Shown in pieces: positions 30,967 to 36,772 of a stretch of 36,772 nucleotides of DNA. The translations under genes were made by a program, and so were the position numbers. Under the pieces are notes generated by a model, which was not told the origin of the DNA, made no database searches, and was given only the letters and a program-made list of their open reading frames with translations. The stretch is from a virus, in IMG/VR virus record IMGVR_UViG_3300043409_000837, positions 1 through 36,772 of that record; one strand, written 5' to 3'. The first letter of the stretch is position 1. Every line of letters starts with the position of its first letter.

Positions 30967-31629
30967 TTACGCTACCACCCGACGACGACGGCCAGCCGGT
31001 GCGGGGGCCGGAGCCTCCGCCGCCGGTGCCGGGGCGGGCGCTGCTGGTGCGCCTGCCTCAGCGGTCAGGCTAACCCACTCAACCAGGTCAAACGCAGGTG
31101 TGTAGATGCGCCCATACGACTTGTGCTGGTAATACTCACTCTCCAGCTTGACGATTGGCACCGGGGTGGACTGATCCTTATCCACTTGGGTGGCAATCTC
31201 CACGGCCAGTTCTTGCACGGCGCGCTTGCCGCCAACACTAGTGGTCGTGAACCGCGCTTCCATGCCGGCATCCTCACCGCTGGTGCACTTGAGGCTCATA
31301 CCGACCTGAGTTTCCCAGCCCTTCTTGGCGCCGGGAGGCGCTGCGTCGAGTTCCGGCAGCGGGTCGCTGACCGAGGCCATGCGTTCCCCCAACACCTCGC
31401 CGTCGCCCCAGGCGATGAAGCCGTGGACAAACGAAAAGGGATTGACGGCCCAATGACTGCCGCCCTCCACTTCGGTTTGGTCTGCACCGAACACCCAATG
31501 GCCGGTGCGATCCATTTTCAGGATCACAATGCCCGATGGGCCTGCGGTGGACTCCAGCTTACGAAGGGACTGCGAGAGGCTAGACACAGCCGGAAGATTT
31601 GCACCTGCAAAAGTTACGATATTAGACAT
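30967..31629 (-). CDS. Replication-module protein, possible ssDNA-binding protein (220 aa)
   Basis: A 220-residue protein: helical N-terminus, then KMDRTGHWVFGADQTEVEGGSHWAVNPFSFVHGFIAWGDGEVLG and a strand-rich core to about 185. The tail is Ala/Pro-rich and ends GRRRRVVA. Aromatic and glycine-rich strands and its place between a DUF2800 nuclease and the polymerase fit an ssDNA-binding or recombination mediator protein, but no OB-fold motif is certain. A strong AAGGAG site precedes the ATG. A double hairpin lies downstream. Confidence 0.6.
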   Translation of the reverse strand: MSNIVTFAGANLPAVSSLSQSLRKLESTAGPSGIVILKMDRTGHWVFGADQTEVEGGSHWAVNPFSFVHGFIAWGDGEVLGERMASVSDPLPELDAAPPGAKKGWETQVGMSLKCTSGEDAGMEARFTTTSVGGKRAVQELAVEIATQVDKDQSTPVPIVKLESEYYQHKSYGRIYTPAFDLVEWVSLTAEAGAPAAPAPAPAAEAPAPAPAGRRRRVVA

Positions 31630-31640
31630 TACTTTACTCC

Positions 31641-32738
31641 TTAGATGATTTTATTAAGAGCCGCAACAAGCTGCGACCCGATTTGCAAAACCGCTGGCCT
31701 CGGATCTGACTCCGGTGCCAACGTATCGCCCGATGACACTGACACGGTCAGTCCTTCAGGCAGATTCTTTACCTTCTTCTCGGCTTGAGCGGGCGAGAGA
31801 AGTTCTTTCTTGTAGGGGTCGATGCCCAATTCAGTCAGGGCGGCGGCGGCTTTGGCCTCATCGGCCCACTGGCGGCGACCTTTCTTTGCGACCATCTTCC
31901 AGCCAGGTATTTTATAGCCCTTTTCGATCTTGGTCTGCACCAATTCGTTCAAGCTGTCGATCCAGCCCTGCAACAGCACCGCGTTGGCTGCGTACTTGCC
32001 CAGCATCTCGTCATCCACCGCGTCGAGCTTGACCTTTAGCGCACGATCCACCGCGCCGGTCATGGCGGGGCAGGTCGGTTTGGCGGGGCAGAAGCGGCAA
32101 TGGTCGCCGGGGTTGAGTTTGGCCTCCGGCAAGCTGGCAACCTTCACCGCACGCTTCAGATCCTTCTCAAACTGTTTGATGCGCTCGGGCGTTGTCGTCC
32201 ACTGGCGTATGGCCGGGGGCTGGATGATGACGCACTCGATGGCAACAGCACCCTCAAACACCCACGCGACCTCGGGAGTACGCATGGCCGCCGCGGCGTA
32301 GTACATCAGTTGTTCGTTCTGCTCGGCGTCTACCGCGATGCCCTCGCCGAACTTCCAATCTATGACGTAGGCCGTGTCACCGATGCGGCCCAACACATCG
32401 CAGGAACCAAACGCACCGGGCAAGAACTTGCCGAACCCGACGCGAGTCTCAATGGCGAGCTTCATCTGCCCGTCGGGGTCGAGCGTGTCCAATAGGTCAA
32501 GGGCCACTTGCACCTTGTCATCGAACAGGGTCTGGTCGAGCGTCTGGCCTTCGTAGGTCATGCCGATCACGTTGTCCTCGCCCAGCAGCACCTCGCTGAT
32601 GGCGGTGTGAAGCAGTGTGCCTTTATCAGCGTAGATGCTTGATGGTGACGGTGGCGCCAGTTGCACCAGCGCCACGCTGCCTGGGCAGTTCATCACACGC
32701 TTGGCGGTGCTACCGCCGACAACTGTGGAGTGTTTCAT
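31641..32738 (-). CDS. DUF2800 Cas4/RecB-like nuclease with four-cysteine cluster
   Basis: A 365-residue PD-(D/E)XK nuclease. GTLLH with His44, Asp114 (SCDVLGRIGD), Asp127-x-Lys129 (YVIDWKFGEG) and Gln143 (EQLMYYA) give the catalytic set. Cys18, Cys214, Cys217 and Cys223 (HCRFCPAKPTCP) match the iron-sulfur-binding pattern of Cas4/AddB-type enzymes. It should process DNA ends during replication or recombination. It overlaps the upstream small gene (ATGA). Family named from memory as DUF2800. Confidence 0.85.
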   Translation of the reverse strand: MKHSTVVGGSTAKRVMNCPGSVALVQLAPPSPSSIYADKGTLLHTAISEVLLGEDNVIGMTYEGQTLDQTLFDDKVQVALDLLDTLDPDGQMKLAIETRVGFGKFLPGAFGSCDVLGRIGDTAYVIDWKFGEGIAVDAEQNEQLMYYAAAAMRTPEVAWVFEGAVAIECVIIQPPAIRQWTTTPERIKQFEKDLKRAVKVASLPEAKLNPGDHCRFCPAKPTCPAMTGAVDRALKVKLDAVDDEMLGKYAANAVLLQGWIDSLNELVQTKIEKGYKIPGWKMVAKKGRRQWADEAKAAAALTELGIDPYKKELLSPAQAEKKVKNLPEGLTVSVSSGDTLAPESDPRPAVLQIGSQLVAALNKII

Positions 32739-33058
32739 TCTGCGTCCTCCGCTGCGCGCTCGGCCACCAGTTCGGAACCCGTCAGATGCTTGAACAGCAC
32801 CGCCTCCACCAACTTGCGCTCACGCTCGACGCGAATATCAAACGAGAGCGTGTCGCTGGACATCGCGGCGACGTACATCTCCATTGCGTAGCTAGGGTCG
32901 CGGTTATCGAACAAGAAGTCGTACAGGTCGAACTGCCTGCGACCCTGTGCCGGGTAACCGCCGTGGTCGAGGATGCACTCGACTATTGTCTCAAGCGCCA
33001 GTTCCAGCTCGCGCTCGGTAGGTTCTGCCTTGTAGTCTTCATCACCGTGGTATTCCAT
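32735..33058 (-). CDS. Small acidic protein at the head of the replication operon (107 aa)
   Basis: A 107-residue acidic protein (MEYHGDEDYKAEPTERELEL...PSYAMEMYVAAMSSD...VERERKLVEAVLFKHL). Helical, about a fifth acidic residues. It starts after AAAGGACACTAAAA, resembling the early-gene ribosome site. It overlaps the nuclease gene by ATGA. Unknown; regulator or partner of the replication proteins is possible. Confidence 0.7.
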   Translation of the reverse strand: MEYHGDEDYKAEPTERELELALETIVECILDHGGYPAQGRRQFDLYDFLFDNRDPSYAMEMYVAAMSSDTLSFDIRVERERKLVEAVLFKHLTGSELVAERAAEDAE

Positions 33059-33129
33059 TTTTAGTGTCCTTTATTGAAGTGGAGAAAGAAGATTAGCATA
33101 CTTTTTATTTCTGTGCTAAAGTTTCTTTC
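33059..33129. promoter_or_regulatory. Divergent control region with inverted repeat
   Basis: The only gap between leftward replication and rightward genes. It is AT-rich. Plus strand: TTGAAG (33074) and CATACT (33097) are 17 bases apart, a weak sigma-70 candidate. TTAGCA and TGCTAA form inverted arms spaced by about 15 bases and could be an operator serving both sides. Minus-strand elements are weaker (TATGCT, TAATCT). Confidence 0.42.
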
Positions 33130-33414
33130 ATGGAACTTGAACGTGACATTGAACGCTACCTTGTGCGCCGCACCATCGAGCACGGCGGCAAGGCGTACAA
33201 GTGGGTGTCGCCGGGCCATGTTGGTGTGGCCGACCGGATCGTGCTGCTGCCCGGTGGCCGCGTGTGGTTTGTGGAACTCAAGACCGCCAAGGGCCGCTTG
33301 TCACCGTGGCAGAAGCTGTTTGCCGCTGACATGCGCCGCATGGGGATGAATTACATTGTGATTAGATCGAAGGAAGAAGTAGACCAATGGTTCTTAGACC
33401 TTACCAAAACCTAG
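33130..33414 (+). CDS. VRR-NUC nuclease
   Basis: A 94-residue stand-alone VRR-NUC domain. Catalytic Asp35 (GVADRIVLL), Glu49-x-Lys51 (FVELKTAKG) and Gln61 (WQKLF), then RRMGMNYIVIRSKEEV. These phage enzymes cut flaps or Holliday-like junctions. The gene overlaps the helicase by 28 bases, as is common for this pair. Confidence 0.92.
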   Translation: MELERDIERYLVRRTIEHGGKAYKWVSPGHVGVADRIVLLPGGRVWFVELKTAKGRLSPWQKLFAADMRRMGMNYIVIRSKEEVDQWFLDLTKT

Positions 33415-34679
33415 CCGCCGACTTCCTCTACGAGCGGGACAGGGCGATGATCCTCGCGCCCGTCGGTGCCGGCAAGACCGCCATCACGCTGACCGCCATG
33501 CGCGACATGCTGGCCGCAGGCGAAGTGCAACGGTTCCTCGTCGTGGCGCCAAAGCGCGTAGCCGTCAGCGTCTGGCCGGTGGAGGCCAAGCTGTGGGCGC
33601 CCACGCTGTCGGTGTCTGTCGTCATCGGCACACCGACGCAGCGGGTCAAGGCGCTACAGGCTAACGTCGAGGTGGTCGTCGCCACCTACGACAACCTGCA
33701 ATGGCTGGCCGAGCAACCCTTGCACTTCGATGGCGTGGTGTTCGATGAGCTGACCCGGCTGAAGAACCCATCGGGCAAACGGTTCAAGGCGTTGATAAAA
33801 GTGTTGGACGCCATGCGTATCCGCTGGGGGCTGACCGGCAGCTTCACCAGTAACGGGCTGGAGGATGTTTTTGGGCAGTGCAAGGTGATCGACCAGACGC
33901 TACTCGGGCGCAGCAAGGGTGCCTTCTTGCAACAGTACTTCCACTGCATCAACCGCGACTTCGGTGAGTGGACACCCGCTGCCGGCGCGCTGGAGCAGGT
34001 ACTGGCGCGCATCAAGCCGGCCACCTTTGTGTTGGACGCGGGATCTTACGCCGACAAGCTGCCGCCGCTGCACACGGTCGTGCTGACCTGCGATCTGGGC
34101 GACCGGACGCCCTACGATGACATGAAGAAGAAGTTCATCGCGGAGTTTGCCACCACCACCGCCATTGCCGCCAACGCCGGGGTCGTGACGGGCAAGCTCC
34201 AGCAGATGGCCTCGGGGTTTGTCTACACCGACCGGGGCGCGGTGTTCTTTGATGACGCCAAGTTCGAGTTGCTGGACGACCTATTGACCGAGAACCAGCA
34301 CGCCAACACGATTGTCGTCTACCAGTACAAGGCCGAGTTGGCCGAGTTGCAGCGCCGCTACCCACGGGCGTCCACCTTGGACGAGCCGGAGGCGATTGAC
34401 CGCTGGAACGCTGGCGCAATCGAGCTGTTGCTGGTGCATCCCAAGTCTGCCGGCCACGGGCTGAACCTGCAACACGGGGGCGGCAAGATCGTGTTCCTGT
34501 CCCTGCCGTGGTCGTTGGAGCTGTTTGAGCAGACCATCGGGCGCCTGCACCGCAGCGGCCAGAAGCACGACGTGTGGTGCTACGTCCTGATGGCGAACAA
34601 GACCGTGGACGAGAAGATCTACGCGGCCCTGCACGACAAGAGATCCCTATCTGAGATGGCAATGGAGTCCTTGAAATGA
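33387..34679 (+). CDS. SF2 Snf2-like helicase
   Basis: A 430-residue helicase. Walker A APVGAGKT at 24-31, DEAD-like box FDELTRLKN with Asp120-Glu121, motif III LTGSF near 149, and motif VI QTIGRLHRSGQ near 386. Snf2-like rather than DEAD proper. The N-terminal PYQN motif (Q-like) precedes the P-loop. It should open branched or recombining DNA with the VRR-NUC partner. Its TGA overlaps the next ATG (ATGA). Confidence 0.92.
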   Translation: MVLRPYQNLAADFLYERDRAMILAPVGAGKTAITLTAMRDMLAAGEVQRFLVVAPKRVAVSVWPVEAKLWAPTLSVSVVIGTPTQRVKALQANVEVVVATYDNLQWLAEQPLHFDGVVFDELTRLKNPSGKRFKALIKVLDAMRIRWGLTGSFTSNGLEDVFGQCKVIDQTLLGRSKGAFLQQYFHCINRDFGEWTPAAGALEQVLARIKPATFVLDAGSYADKLPPLHTVVLTCDLGDRTPYDDMKKKFIAEFATTTAIAANAGVVTGKLQQMASGFVYTDRGAVFFDDAKFELLDDLLTENQHANTIVVYQYKAELAELQRRYPRASTLDEPEAIDRWNAGAIELLLVHPKSAGHGLNLQHGGGKIVFLSLPWSLELFEQTIGRLHRSGQKHDVWCYVLMANKTVDEKIYAALHDKRSLSEMAMESLK

Positions 34680-34834
34680 AGAGAATCGACGCATTGAAGA
34701 GCAAGTTGAAGGCGGCAGAGGCCGAGCTGACCATCCGTTACCGGCAGCTCAACGCCGCCAAACGGGGGCTGGCGCGGGTGCTGAAGAACATCAACGAACT
34801 GGAGAAGAAAATTGAAGCGACTAACCTGGCGTGA
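34676..34834 (+). CDS. Small coiled-coil protein (52 aa)
   Basis: MKRIDALKSKLKAAEAELTI then RYRQLNAAKRGLARVLKNINELEKKIE is a classic heptad coiled coil. ATGA overlap with the helicase gene. The next gene starts inside its last codons at a TTG. Possibly a helicase partner. Confidence 0.65.
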   Translation: MKRIDALKSKLKAAEAELTIRYRQLNAAKRGLARVLKNINELEKKIEATNLA

Positions 34835-34997
34835 GTTGAACCACGTCCTCGCGTCGAAGACCGAGGACGAGGTGTTGCAGATGCTGCAAGCGGAGAAGCT
34901 GGGCGACCGGCGCGTGGTGGTGCTGGAGCGACTGCACCAGCGGTACAACGTCCTGCGCGTGTCGCGGGAGCGGATGGAGCTACTTAATGGCATCTGA
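34812..34997 (+). CDS. Conserved small phage protein with TTG start (61 aa)
   Basis: A 61-residue helical protein (KRLTWRELNHVLASKTEDEVLQMLQAEKLGDRRVVVLERLHQRYNVLR). A GGAG site lies 6 bases before the TTG. I recall similar proteins near DUF3310 genes in phages of Betaproteobacteria. It overlaps both neighbours. Function unknown. Confidence 0.72.
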   Translation: MKRLTWRELNHVLASKTEDEVLQMLQAEKLGDRRVVVLERLHQRYNVLRVSRERMELLNGI

Positions 34998-35187
34998 CCC
35001 AACCAACCCAGAGCATTACAAGGGACACCCGTCGGGGATCGAGTGCATCCAGATTACCGAGCACATGAACTTCAACCTGGGCAACGCCATCAAATACATC
35101 TGGCGCGCAGGGCTGAAGGGGGAAGCGGATGCTGACCTGAGAAAAGCACGCTGGTATCTGGAGCGTGAGATAGAGAGGATCAAATGA
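34987..35187 (+). CDS. DUF3310 protein
   Basis: A 66-residue DUF3310/SaV-like protein: NPEHYKGHPSGIECIQITEHMNFNLGNAIKYIWRAGLKG followed by DLRKARWYLEREIERI. The PxHY and AIKYIWRxGxK patterns are diagnostic. It may act in nucleotide or DNA metabolism; the function is not settled. It overlaps the next gene by ATGA. Confidence 0.9.
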   Translation: MASDPTNPEHYKGHPSGIECIQITEHMNFNLGNAIKYIWRAGLKGEADADLRKARWYLEREIERIK

Positions 35188-35330
35188 GCCTGACCGCCCA
35201 AGCAAGAAAGCTGCATCCGAACAGACGCAACGGAGCAAAGTGGGTGATGGCAATTCGCTATCTTCGCCGGAAAAACCTGTGGGTGCTGGATAAATTCAGC
35301 CGCAAACCAACATGGACGCTGCCGCAATGA
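35184..35330 (+). CDS. Small basic protein (48 aa)
   Basis: MSLTAQARKLHPNRRNGAKW then VMAIRYLRRKNLWVLDKFSRK is Arg/Lys/Trp-rich. ATGA overlaps on both sides. Probably nucleic-acid-binding, but no family recognised. Confidence 0.62.
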   Translation: MSLTAQARKLHPNRRNGAKWVMAIRYLRRKNLWVLDKFSRKPTWTLPQ

Positions 35331-35653
35331 TTGAACTCCACAGTTGTAGCTATTTTTGTGAGCGCCCCGCCTGCATCAAGGCGCAGCGGGACGAAATGCG
35401 TGATAACCGCGCTTACGAACAGGGGGAGGACTTGTATAAAGCGATCCGGCGCGAGTGTGACTTGAAACTTGTGGCACTTGAAACAGAGAACGCTGCGCTA
35501 AGAGTGGACGCCGAGCGGTATCGGTGGTTTCGATTGCAGTCTCTGTGGGACGCCGAGCGTTTCCCTTGGCCTGATGGTTTTGAGTATCCAGAAGCCCTTC
35601 AGGACGATGGAGCAATGCTGGACGCGGCAATTGACGCAGCGAGGAAGGCATGA
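35327..35653 (+). CDS. Hypothetical protein with coiled coil (108 aa)
   Basis: The ATG at 35327 lies in an ATGA overlap and is preferred over an ATG 15 bases earlier. The protein has several N-terminal Cys (CSYFCERPACIKAQ), a coiled coil (LKLVALETENAALRVDAERYRWFRL) and a helix AMLDAAIDAARKA at the end. That LETENAALRxDAERYRWF-AMLDAAID pattern recurs in phage proteins of unknown role. Confidence 0.75.
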   Translation: MIELHSCSYFCERPACIKAQRDEMRDNRAYEQGEDLYKAIRRECDLKLVALETENAALRVDAERYRWFRLQSLWDAERFPWPDGFEYPEALQDDGAMLDAAIDAARKA

Positions 35654-35880
35654 ACAAGCACATCATCGTAGAGGAGATGCCCCACGGTGTTCGGAGCATG
35701 ATCTTGAGTGCGGTTCTTAGTTGTTCAATGTTTTTCTTTTTGGGTTTCTTTGGGAGAGATGTGTGGAATTATCATGTAAACAATGTGGAAAACGCACCAG
35801 CGCAATGTGCGCCAGAGCAGACTGCTGGAACACCGAAAAAAACCTTGCAATGGAGACTGCCAGACGAAGTAAAGAAGTAG
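35650..35880 (+). CDS. Single-span membrane protein (76 aa)
   Basis: MNKHIIVEEMPHGVRSMILS followed by a transmembrane segment (about 16-35, AVLSCSMFFFLGFFG) and a polar tail. Starts by ATGA overlap. Its 3' half overlaps a zinc-finger-like frame in another phase. Confidence 0.65.
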   Translation: MNKHIIVEEMPHGVRSMILSAVLSCSMFFFLGFFGRDVWNYHVNNVENAPAQCAPEQTAGTPKKTLQWRLPDEVKK

Positions 35881-36065
35881 CACTGGCGAACAAGGAGCCG
35901 CAACGTATCGCGTTGCTTCAGTTCCCGCAGAACTTCGACAAAGTGTCTGCGTGGGCTGAGAGGGCGGGGGCGCAGCGTCCTCAAGACCGTGACGCAATAC
36001 GCAGAATGGCAAAAGAGACGGTGTATTCCGTTATGACTTACGCAGCAATAGCTAGGAGTCTGTAA
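35763..36065 (+). CDS. Zinc-finger-like protein overlapping the membrane gene (100 aa)
   Basis: GTG at 35763, preceded by GGGAGA, opens a frame with Cys5, Cys8, Cys16 and Cys21 (CKQCGKRTSAMCARADC), followed by a helical ALANKEPQRIALLQFPQNFDKV...RMAKETVYSVM region. It overlaps the membrane gene by 118 bases. A shorter version from ATG 35850 lacks a ribosome site and the Cys motif. It ends one base into the next ATG (TAATG). The long overlap is unusual, so the exact start is uncertain. Confidence 0.6.
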   Translation: MELSCKQCGKRTSAMCARADCWNTEKNLAMETARRSKEVALANKEPQRIALLQFPQNFDKVSAWAERAGAQRPQDRDAIRRMAKETVYSVMTYAAIARSL

Positions 36066-36610
36066 TGCTATTGCGCGAAACGCCTTACCTCTCCTGCTTT
36101 GTGCGGAATGAATTCCTGTTTGACGAGCAAAAAGGCCACGGTGAGTTTACGCCAGCGGTTGCGTTTGCGTTCCGCGCCGAGCCAGCGCGTGTCCCTATGT
36201 TCCAGGTCATGCTTGACTCTGGCGCACAGTGGGCGCGAGTGCCGATCCACATGATATGCAGTCAGCCATGCGACCCGCTACCCATTGAGCAATCGTGCTG
36301 GTGGGACAGCTACGGGTATGAGTTTACGGTGGTTGCGTTGCCGTTTCTCAAGGGCCATGCGGTGACGGCACTTGGCAGGGACAAACAGATCCGCAAGGGC
36401 AACTATCTTTTTACGGTGGATTGGATGCAGACTGGTTGGAGCGAAATACCAGACCAGCACAAGAACCATCACATTATTGCGCTGGAATCGGGGGCGTGGA
36501 TTGCATACCCCAACAACCGTTTGGTATGGCATGACCCGTCATGGATTACGCCAGCACCAAACCGGGAATGGAAAACACCAACGCGGATTTATTCTGTTGA
36601 AGGCAAATGA
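36065..36610 (+). CDS. Conserved phage hypothetical protein (181 aa)
   Basis: A 181-residue protein: helical/strand start, then EPARVPMFQVMLDSGAQWARVPIHMICSQ, a middle WDSYGYEFTVVALPFLKGHAV and a C-terminal GNYLFTVDWMQTGWSEIPDQHKNHHIIALESGAWIAYPNNRLVWHDPSW. I recall a family with the F-TVD-x-E-PDQHK-H-IAL-x-G-PNNR pattern in many phages; its role is unknown. It starts with TAATG. The His/Trp-rich end could bind a metal or sugar but this is a guess. Confidence 0.8.
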   Translation: MLLRETPYLSCFVRNEFLFDEQKGHGEFTPAVAFAFRAEPARVPMFQVMLDSGAQWARVPIHMICSQPCDPLPIEQSCWWDSYGYEFTVVALPFLKGHAVTALGRDKQIRKGNYLFTVDWMQTGWSEIPDQHKNHHIIALESGAWIAYPNNRLVWHDPSWITPAPNREWKTPTRIYSVEGK

Positions 36611-36627
36611 CTAACGGAGGAAAAGAA

Positions 36628-36772
36628 ATGATCGACCACGAATTAGTAGCCGACACAAAAGAGCAGTTGCTTGAGATGATCCAAACCTACCGCAGCCAGT
36701 ACCCAAACGACAGCTACGGCACGACGATCTGGGTGCCTCTAAAAGATGGGCAGATTTGGAAAGCGCGAGTGC
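36628..36772 (+). CDS. N-terminal part of the zinc-ribbon-like protein (runs off the window)
   Basis: GGAGG lies 7 bases before ATG 36628. The product begins MIDHELVADTKEQLLEMIQT and continues PNDSYGTTIWVPLKDGQIWKAR without a stop to the end. One base is left over, which with bases 1-2 gives CTG; the frame continues at base 3. The joined 97-residue protein has an N-terminal helix, a short beta section and a CxxC-CxxC end. The join depends on the window being circular. Confidence 0.72.
   Translation, partial: MIDHELVADTKEQLLEMIQTYRSQYPNDSYGTTIWVPLKDGQIWKARV

Noticed and set aside
1-36772. Integrase, repressor or tRNA genes
   Set aside because: None could be recognised; this argues for a lytic phage but absence by eye is not proof.

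Overview
This window looks like the complete genome of a P22-type tailed phage (podovirus morphology) of a Gram-negative bacterium, cut at an arbitrary point of a circular map. A reading frame that starts at 36628 and runs off the right end continues in frame from base 3 at the left end, giving one 97-residue protein with two Cys pairs across the join. The packaging and virion genes match the P22 order and families: small and large terminase, portal, scaffold, coat, gp4-like adaptor, gp10-like tail hub, tail fibre, tailspike and ejection proteins. No tape measure, tail tube, integrase, repressor, phage RNA polymerase or tRNA was recognised, so the phage probably uses host RNA polymerase and may be strictly lytic. 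Protein styles recall phages of Betaproteobacteria (Burkholderiales-like); that host is an inference.

Layout. (1) 22534 down to 178, leftward: terS, an HNH gene, terL, two tiny basic proteins, portal, a Dps-like/DUF5856-like protein, a tandem pair of small paralogues, scaffold, a rightward HNH gene, coat, a decoration-like protein, tail adaptor and hub, fibre, tailspike, a cupin, three ejection-type proteins, and a lysis cassette (XhlA-like membrane protein, secreted Cys-rich protein, holin, M15 endolysin) closed by a terminator. (2) 22535-23362: an 828-base control region with a GGCC-rich repeat array of eight perfect 19-mers, then an AT-richer patch of GGCAAT repeats, palindromes, a DnaA-box-like site and a promoter. 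This is the best candidate for the replication origin or pac region. (3) 23363-26026, rightward: about eleven small early genes separated by GC hairpins and sharing a repeated leader, including a Gp88/DUF7227-like protein with two cysteine clusters; closed by a strong terminator.

(4) 33058 down to 26067, leftward: replication genes, with a small acidic protein, a DUF2800 Cas4/RecB-like nuclease, a possible ssDNA-binding protein, an HNH gene, a family A DNA polymerase and a primase-helicase. (5) 33130 rightward through the join to 149: VRR-NUC nuclease, Snf2-like helicase and a run of small overlapping genes.

Most genes within each unit overlap by 1-4 bases (ATGA, GTGA, TAATG, TAGTG), indicating translational coupling. 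Several key genes start with GTG or TTG. Three free-standing HNH endonucleases of three different architectures sit beside the most conserved genes (terL, polymerase, coat/scaffold).
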